From NCBI GenBank assembly GCA_013139755.1, contig WTAG01000146.1:1-10504 (forward strand): 10,504 bases of DNA, read 5' to 3'. Of the stretch, positions 6,549-10,504 are shown piece after piece. The first letter of the stretch is position 1, and every line of letters begins with the position of its first letter. Made by a program: the position numbers and the translations under genes. The notes beneath the pieces were generated by a model. It did not search any database. It was given only the letters and a program-made list of their open reading frames with translations, and was not told the origin of the DNA. The stretch is from Methylomarinum sp. GTDB taxonomy: Bacteria > Pseudomonadota > Gammaproteobacteria > Methylococcales > Methylomonadaceae.

Positions 6549-7091
6549 CTAGGTATTCGCTCTAGAAAACTCTTTAAGCTGCTCAAATGGCATATGGTCT
6601 CCACTATCTTTACCGTGATAAATAGTCACGATAACGCCATTTTCATCAACCAGAAAATCAGCAGGCAATGTGGTCATACTGCCATTAATTGAAGAAGGGA
6701 AATATCTTTTTACCAACATGGCATACAGCAAGGTGGGCATTTTAAAGATCATACCTTTCAGCATACCTAACACGGAATGTTTAATGGCAAATTGCTGGTA
6801 ATACGTACCACTTTCATCTGCCAAGATAAAAAATGGGGCTTCATGCTTTTCGGCGTGTTTTCGTAGGTTTTGCAGGGAAGAATCAAACACCGCAATCACG
6901 GTAAAATTCTCACCTAATTCCTGCCAACGCGACTGCAATTGATGTATTCTTAACTGACAAAAAGGACAGGCAGCAAAGCGCATAAAAGAAACCATAAAGC
7001 GTTTCCCCTGCACTTGTTCTAAATTAAACTGAATCCCATCTACCGCAGGCAAGTTAAGCTCTGTTATTTTATCGCCTATTTTATAGGACAT
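6549..7091 (-). CDS. Peroxiredoxin-like (AhpC/TSA-type redoxin) protein
   Basis: The 180-residue product has a thioredoxin fold of the AhpC/TSA kind. It starts with KIGDKITELNLPAVDG, then MVSFMRFAACPFCQLRIHQL with a CxxC site (Cys42, Cys45), VIAVFDSS, APFFILADESGTYYQQF, TLPADFLVDENGVIVTIYHGKDSGDHMPF. TLPADFLVD supplies the cis-Pro region. A CxxC at this place is typical of the peroxiredoxin-like group and of thiol-disulfide redoxins, so peroxide reduction or thiol exchange are both possible. No signal peptide is seen, so it is cytosolic. I chose the ATG at 7091, with GGGAGA just upstream, over an in-frame GTG at 7103. The gene overlaps the end of the upstream small acidic gene by 16 bases, so translation is probably coupled. 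Confidence 0.82.
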   Translation of the reverse strand: MSYKIGDKITELNLPAVDGIQFNLEQVQGKRFMVSFMRFAACPFCQLRIHQLQSRWQELGENFTVIAVFDSSLQNLRKHAEKHEAPFFILADESGTYYQQFAIKHSVLGMLKGMIFKMPTLLYAMLVKRYFPSSINGSMTTLPADFLVDENGVIVTIYHGKDSGDHMPFEQLKEFSRANT

Positions 7092-7378
7092 ATATTCTCC
7101 CACTCATTAAGTTCCTCAACATCATTAACCTGGTAACGCTCCATTTCTTCTCTCGGTAATGGCCAAAAATCAACTATCGCACTAGTAAATTCATGACACT
7201 TTTCTTTATATTGTTGTAATAAATCAACCGCCATCCGTGCATCATGCATACTTTCCTCATCATGGCCACACAATAAGTTTGTCATCATACCTCCTGTTTC
7301 TATAGGAAAATCGCGTGGTATCGTTGTGATATTGCACTCATAACTTCTCTCTTCATAACTTTCAGAAAGTTGAGCCAT
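7076..7378 (-). CDS. Small acidic protein of unknown function
   Basis: A 100-residue open frame from the ATG at 7378, rich in Glu and Asp, with LCGHDEESMHDARMAVDLLQQYKEKCHEF, IVDFWPLPREEMERY and a C-terminal NEWENICPIK. I do not recognise a family. Two starts compete. The ATG at 7378 has only a GAGA-type ribosome site. An internal ATG at 7285 (69 residues, beginning MTNLLCGHDEES) is preceded by AGGAGG, the strongest ribosome site in the window, though the spacing of four bases is short. Both forms could be made. The 3' end overlaps the redoxin start by 16 bases, pointing to joint expression; a helper or regulatory role for the redoxin is a guess. No signal peptide or membrane segment is seen. 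The four cysteines of the long form are scattered. Confidence 0.6.
   Translation of the reverse strand: MAQLSESYEERSYECNITTIPRDFPIETGGMMTNLLCGHDEESMHDARMAVDLLQQYKEKCHEFTSAIVDFWPLPREEMERYQVNDVEELNEWENICPIK
7283..7295 (-). promoter_or_regulatory. Strong internal ribosome binding site and start
   Basis: On the minus strand AGGAGG is followed after one base by ATG and then directly by a second in-frame ATG (7285). It lies inside the small acidic protein gene and could give a 69-residue product beginning MTNLLCGHD. Confidence 0.5.
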
Positions 7379-7450
7379 ATTGGTTCTCAAATTTCCCAGT
7401 CAAATACTTAATTTTATTAAACGACTCAATTCGCCAAGTAATAACAACTT

Positions 7451-7738
7451 TCACATTTTACTCAACGTAACAGGCTGGAATAAAAAAGCTTTTATTCCTT
7501 CCCAAACATGAGCTTCTTTCTTTCTGAGCTGTATTGACTCTTCCCTTTTTGGACTAATGATAACTCGCTGCTTACTCGCATCATGTTTTCGTCTTTTAGC
7601 TTTGCGCTCTTGTGCTTGTTCATAAGCCGCTGAAGATCGCCTCAACATACTGGCATATTCTGCATACTCATCGCGATTAAGAATTTTTTTCTTAGCCTGA
7701 GGCCGACGTGCCGTAGAACCTTTAGGTGAACTACACAT
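7451..7738 (-). CDS. Small basic protein of unknown function
   Basis: A 95-residue, strongly basic product from the ATG at 7738, chosen because GGAGA lies about six bases upstream; an in-frame GTG at 7750 is less likely. It begins with an SSPKG / ARRPQAKKK stretch. The middle, with a Tyr-Ala-Glu-Tyr-Ala run and an ERKAKRRKHDASKQR segment, looks helical and may form a coiled coil or bind nucleic acid. The tail (VWEGIKAFLFQPVTLSKM) is more hydrophobic. No family is recognised. It is the first gene of the minus-strand run towards the redoxin, 72 bases before the next start. A real gene is favoured by the good ribosome site, charged helical composition and position; function is unknown. Confidence 0.55.
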   Translation of the reverse strand: MCSSPKGSTARRPQAKKKILNRDEYAEYASMLRRSSAAYEQAQERKAKRRKHDASKQRVIISPKREESIQLRKKEAHVWEGIKAFLFQPVTLSKM

Positions 7739-8092
7739 AATATTCTCCACATATAAGCGAACAGGGGGTTATTAACCGTTTCATAATATTTTTTTATTAG
7801 GCCCTTGCTTGTTACTTTCAACACATTAAATATCGAAATACGTTAATGAGTCGGCACGATAAACTGAACCTTACAAAATAAATTTCATCTTTATTATTTG
7901 CAGAACTTAAGAGGCCATTAAAATTGATAGAATTTCAACTTTCCAGTATTAGCTTCATTAAGGGGAGGCTCAACCAACAAATAAGATAAAAACTATTTTT
8001 TGTCAGCTAAACAAAAATCATAGTAAGGCTGAGCGCTGACAAACGACTTATAGCTGATTCTATTTTAAAACTGTAAGGAAAACTCTATCAAA
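7739..8092. other. Divergent intergenic region before the glutamate-synthase-like gene
   Basis: About 350 bases between the small basic gene (minus) and the flavoprotein gene (plus). It holds the ribosome site of the former, a stem-loop at 7999-8043, and AAGGAAAA about 12 bases before the ATG at 8093. No convincing gene was seen; a second minus-strand open frame entering from 7824 overlaps the small basic gene in another frame and looks like a shadow. Promoters must lie here but none has clear consensus boxes. Confidence 0.5.
7999..8043 (+). repeat. Inverted repeat in the leader of the glutamate-synthase-like gene
   Basis: Perfect 9-base arms TTTGTCAGC (7999-8007) and GCTGACAAA (8035-8043) enclose 27 bases, ending 49 bases before the ATG at 8093. 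It could be an mRNA leader hairpin or two half-sites for a regulator. No known riboswitch pattern was recognised. Confidence 0.4.
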
Positions 8093-9697
8093 ATGCGTAA
8101 ACCTTTTATAAAATTCACTACTCTGGCTTTATTTTTAGCCACTACTCTAACCCTAGCCTACCCACCCGCTATCTGGATTTTTGGCTTGATTATTCCTCTT
8201 ATCTTGCTTGGCTACTATGACATGAGGCAAACGAAACATACCCTCTGGCGAAATTTCCCCATTGCTGGGCATACTCGCTGGATAATGGAAGAAATACGCC
8301 CGATGATTCAACAATATTTTGTCGAATCTGATATTGATGGCGCACCGATCAGCCGCGTGTTTCGTAACGTAGTTTATCAGCGCTCAAAAAAAGCGATGGA
8401 TACCGTACCTTTTGGTACTAAATTTGATGTCTACCGAACGGGGTATGAGTGGATTGGTCATTCTTTAGCTCCGAAGAATTTAACCGATATTAACTTAGAT
8501 TTACGTGTTTTAGTCGGTGGTCCTGACTGCACACAGCCTTACAATGCCAGTATTCTTAATATCTCTGCAGTGAGTTTCGGTGCATTAAGTAGCAATGCAA
8601 TCATGGCATTAAATGGCGGCGCTAAATTAGGTGGGTTTGCACACAATACAGGTGAAGGCGGGTTGAGTACTTATCATTTAAAACACGGTGGTGATTTAAT
8701 CTGGCAGATAGGTACTGGCTATTTTGGTTGCCGCTCAGCATCAGGTGAATTTGATGAACAAAAGTTTACCGATAAATCGACCTTGGCTTCAGTCAAAATG
8801 ATTGAAATCAAACTATCTCAAGGCGCAAAACCGGGGCACGGTGGCGTTTTGCCTGCAACAAAAAACACGCTTGAAATAGCAGAAATGCGTGGCGTAGAAC
8901 CACATACGCAAGTTGATTCTCCAGCATCACATTCAGCTTTTTCCACACCCTTAGAATTAATGATCTTTGTACAAAAATTACGCACGTTGTCTGGCGGTAA
9001 ACCCATAGGCTTTAAATTATGCATTGGTCAGCGCAGTGACTTCCTCGCTTTATGTAAAGCTATGATACAAACAGGCATTAAGCCTGACTTCATTACCGTA
9101 GATGGCGGTGAAGGAGGAACAGGAGCCGCACCTTTAGAATATTCCAATTCCATCGGTATGCCACTTATGGATGCCATTGCTTTTGTTAGTGACAGCCTTA
9201 TTGGCTTCGATTTAAAGAAAGACATTAAGGTTATTGCATCTGGAAAAGTATTTACAGGATTTCATATTGTAAAACGCTTAAGTTTAGGTGCGGATATGTG
9301 TAATAGCGCACGTGCGATGATGTTATCAATGGGCTGTATTCAATCATTACAATGTAATTCGGGAAATTGCCCTACAGGTATTACGACGCAAAAACCTGAA
9401 CTAGTCCAAGGCTTAGATGTGACTGATAAGCGCCAACGTGTAGCAAATTTCCATGAAGAAACCGTTAAAAGTGTAGCCGAAATATTAGCCGCTGCCGGAT
9501 TACTGCGTACTGAAGACCTTAATCGAGCCCATATCTTTAGACGTACCAGCCAATCAAAAATCAGTCACTATAGAAATATCTACCCACCAATGAGCACAAG
9601 TGGCTTATTATCAGAGTCAATTCCAGAGAGTTTTACTGAAGATATGAAGCTGTCTAGTGCAGAAAGGTTTAATTGCACTATGTCTGAACTACACTAA
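8093..9697 (+). CDS. FMN-binding glutamate-synthase-family protein (membrane-anchored)
   Basis: The 534-residue product is a glutamate-synthase central/FMN domain (PF01645 type) without the N-terminal glutaminase domain, so it cannot itself release ammonia from glutamine. One or two membrane helices (about 7-22 and 25-41) precede a conserved lead-in (LWRNFPIAGHTRWIMEEIRP). Motifs in order are SAVSFGALS, NTGEGGLS (186-192), AKPGHGG (245-251), the FITVDGGEGGTGAAP loop (333-347) that holds FMN/substrate, and GCIQSLQC with NCPTGI. Cys415, Cys421 and Cys426 form the C-x5-C-x4-C ligands of a 3Fe-4S cluster, as in GltB. Stand-alone members are widespread but their substrate is mostly unproven. The gene stands alone, with the small basic gene divergent on its left and an hsdR fragment convergent on its right. 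A leader hairpin lies upstream. The ribosome site AGGAA is rather far (12 bases) from the ATG. Confidence 0.88.
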   Translation: MRKPFIKFTTLALFLATTLTLAYPPAIWIFGLIIPLILLGYYDMRQTKHTLWRNFPIAGHTRWIMEEIRPMIQQYFVESDIDGAPISRVFRNVVYQRSKKAMDTVPFGTKFDVYRTGYEWIGHSLAPKNLTDINLDLRVLVGGPDCTQPYNASILNISAVSFGALSSNAIMALNGGAKLGGFAHNTGEGGLSTYHLKHGGDLIWQIGTGYFGCRSASGEFDEQKFTDKSTLASVKMIEIKLSQGAKPGHGGVLPATKNTLEIAEMRGVEPHTQVDSPASHSAFSTPLELMIFVQKLRTLSGGKPIGFKLCIGQRSDFLALCKAMIQTGIKPDFITVDGGEGGTGAAPLEYSNSIGMPLMDAIAFVSDSLIGFDLKKDIKVIASGKVFTGFHIVKRLSLGADMCNSARAMMLSMGCIQSLQCNSGNCPTGITTQKPELVQGLDVTDKRQRVANFHEETVKSVAEILAAAGLLRTEDLNRAHIFRRTSQSKISHYRNIYPPMSTSGLLSESIPESFTEDMKLSSAERFNCTMSELH

Positions 9698-9809
9698 TAT
9701 TTTTGAACTCGAAAATGCAGTAATCACGAGATTAATAGCCAGGCTATAAATCGCCCTTAGAATTTGAGCGTGAGTTCCATAAGAAATAGGTCTAAGAAAG
9801 TGCCCTGTT

Positions 9810-10451
9810 TTACTTGACCATTACAGGTTCTGGTTTTTTAGTGGCTGGATCAATAGCAAAACGGGTGGTTTTATATTGCTTAATGGCGTTCTGGACTGCC
9901 TGTTTAAACTCTGACTTTAACTCTAAGGTTGCAATGGGCAAGCCATTAACAAATAACACCAGATCAATCCGCCAGGCTTTGGCTTTAGTCCCTGTTTGCG
10001 CTAAATGCTCTTCTGTTGCCCAAGGACTATAAACTAATTCAGGTACCACTCGACAACGATTTTGTTTGTATCGAGCCAAGGTATCAGGGTTTAAATCATG
10101 CTCAGGTTTAAACTGACATAAACTAAAGCGTGTACCTCGATCACGTATCTCATGGCGTAAAACGCCCAAGGTGCCAAGGGTACGCATTTCCTTATTGGCG
10201 GCATTAGGATCGGCTTTGTTTAGCTGAGTCGCCACCCGTTCTAAAAACTTTTTTTCAGGATTATTGGGGTACAGTGCACAGAATTTTTGCCATTGAGCAT
10301 CTTGTGTGTCTTTAACAAAACCTAAAACATCCTCTTCATATAAAGCCAGTTTACGATTGTAACTTTCGGGTTTGCCTAACAGCCAACCATTAGCGACTAA
10401 CTGATTAATCATGTCGTTTTGAAACACACTTTCATTTGCTTTGTTATCCAT
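9810..10451 (-). pseudogene. hsdR: Truncated type I restriction enzyme subunit HsdR (nuclease domain only)
   Basis: The 213-residue open frame is the N-terminal HsdR nuclease domain (HSDR_N). RIDLVLFVNGLPIATLELKSEFKQAVQNAIKQY carries the PD-(D/E)xK residues Asp163, Glu177 and Lys179. The upstream part (ALYEEDVLGFVKDTQ, PNNPEKKFLERVATQL, TLGTLGVLRHEI) is also typical. Full HsdR proteins are about 1000 residues, with the helicase motor following. Here homology stops after DPATKKPEPV and the frame ends three codons later. None of the three downstream frames shows the expected continuation (a LVHFAVS-like strand, then the motor), so the rest was lost by deletion or replaced near 9815. The ATG at 10451 is preceded by AGGA. 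With no motor the enzyme cannot translocate or restrict; whether the fragment is expressed is unknown. hsdM or hsdS, if present, lie beyond the right edge. Confidence 0.82.
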
Positions 10452-10504
10452 TCACATAAATCCTGTTTTTTATTTATTGATGGGTAAAGGTCTTGTTTGT
10501 GCCA

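Noticed and set aside
7642..7824. Minus-strand 60-codon frame upstream of the small basic gene
   Set aside because: It overlaps the basic gene in another frame and has no good ribosome site; the basic gene has one.
9735..9747. ATAGCC-A-GGCTAT palindrome after the flavoprotein gene
   Set aside because: The single-base centre cannot form an RNA hairpin loop without opening the stem, and no T-run follows, so I do not call a terminator.
10452..10504. Possible tail of another minus-strand gene (hsdS or hsdM) at the right edge
   Set aside because: Only 9-10 codons are visible before a stop in two different frames, so neither can be supported.
1..10504. CRISPR array, tRNA, rRNA, intact insertion sequence or a clear new defence system
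   Set aside because: No regularly spaced repeats, cloverleaf-like sequence, transposase or defence cluster was seen; the only defence-related item is the broken hsdR fragment.

Overview
The window is AT-rich, compact, and reads as chromosomal DNA of a gammaproteobacterium. The gene families (NhaP-type antiporter, DoxX, DUF900 lipoprotein, stand-alone glutamate-synthase-like protein, PomB/MotB relic) fit that group. A methylotroph or other chemolithotroph-like lineage is possible, but this is a weak inference because no rRNA or diagnostic enzyme is present.

Left region (1-2280): two exported-protein genes lie on the minus strand. One is cut by the window edge. The other looks like a DUF1775/YcnI-type copper-binding protein whose predicted mature form starts with histidine. 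A good candidate sigma-54 promoter lies in front of it. To the right is a decayed stator gene (PomB/MotB type) with an internal deletion, an in-frame stop and a lost C-terminal domain.

Centre (2285-5169): a divergent four-gene module. SRPBCC and DoxX genes run left. A CPA1 sodium/proton antiporter and a TetR/NemR-like repressor run right. A dyad in the shared intergenic region overlaps a plausible promoter, so the repressor may control both arms. Its Cys104 lines up with the redox-sensing Cys of NemR.

Right of centre (5181-7738): a minus-strand run reads, in order of transcription, a small basic protein, a small acidic protein, a redoxin with a CxxC site, and a DUF900 alpha/beta-hydrolase lipoprotein. 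The first two are unrecognised. The acidic protein gene overlaps the redoxin gene, so these two at least are probably co-translated.

Right end (7739-10504): a roughly 350-base leader holding a long-armed inverted repeat precedes a membrane-anchored, glutaminase-less glutamate-synthase-like flavoprotein. It is followed by a truncated type I restriction gene (hsdR) that keeps only its nuclease domain.

No CRISPR array, tRNA, rRNA or intact mobile element was seen. The two broken genes show that parts of this region are decaying. I see no convincing new multi-gene system. The best leads are the His-first exported protein with its sigma-54 site, the TetR module, and the two unknown small genes coupled to a redoxin.
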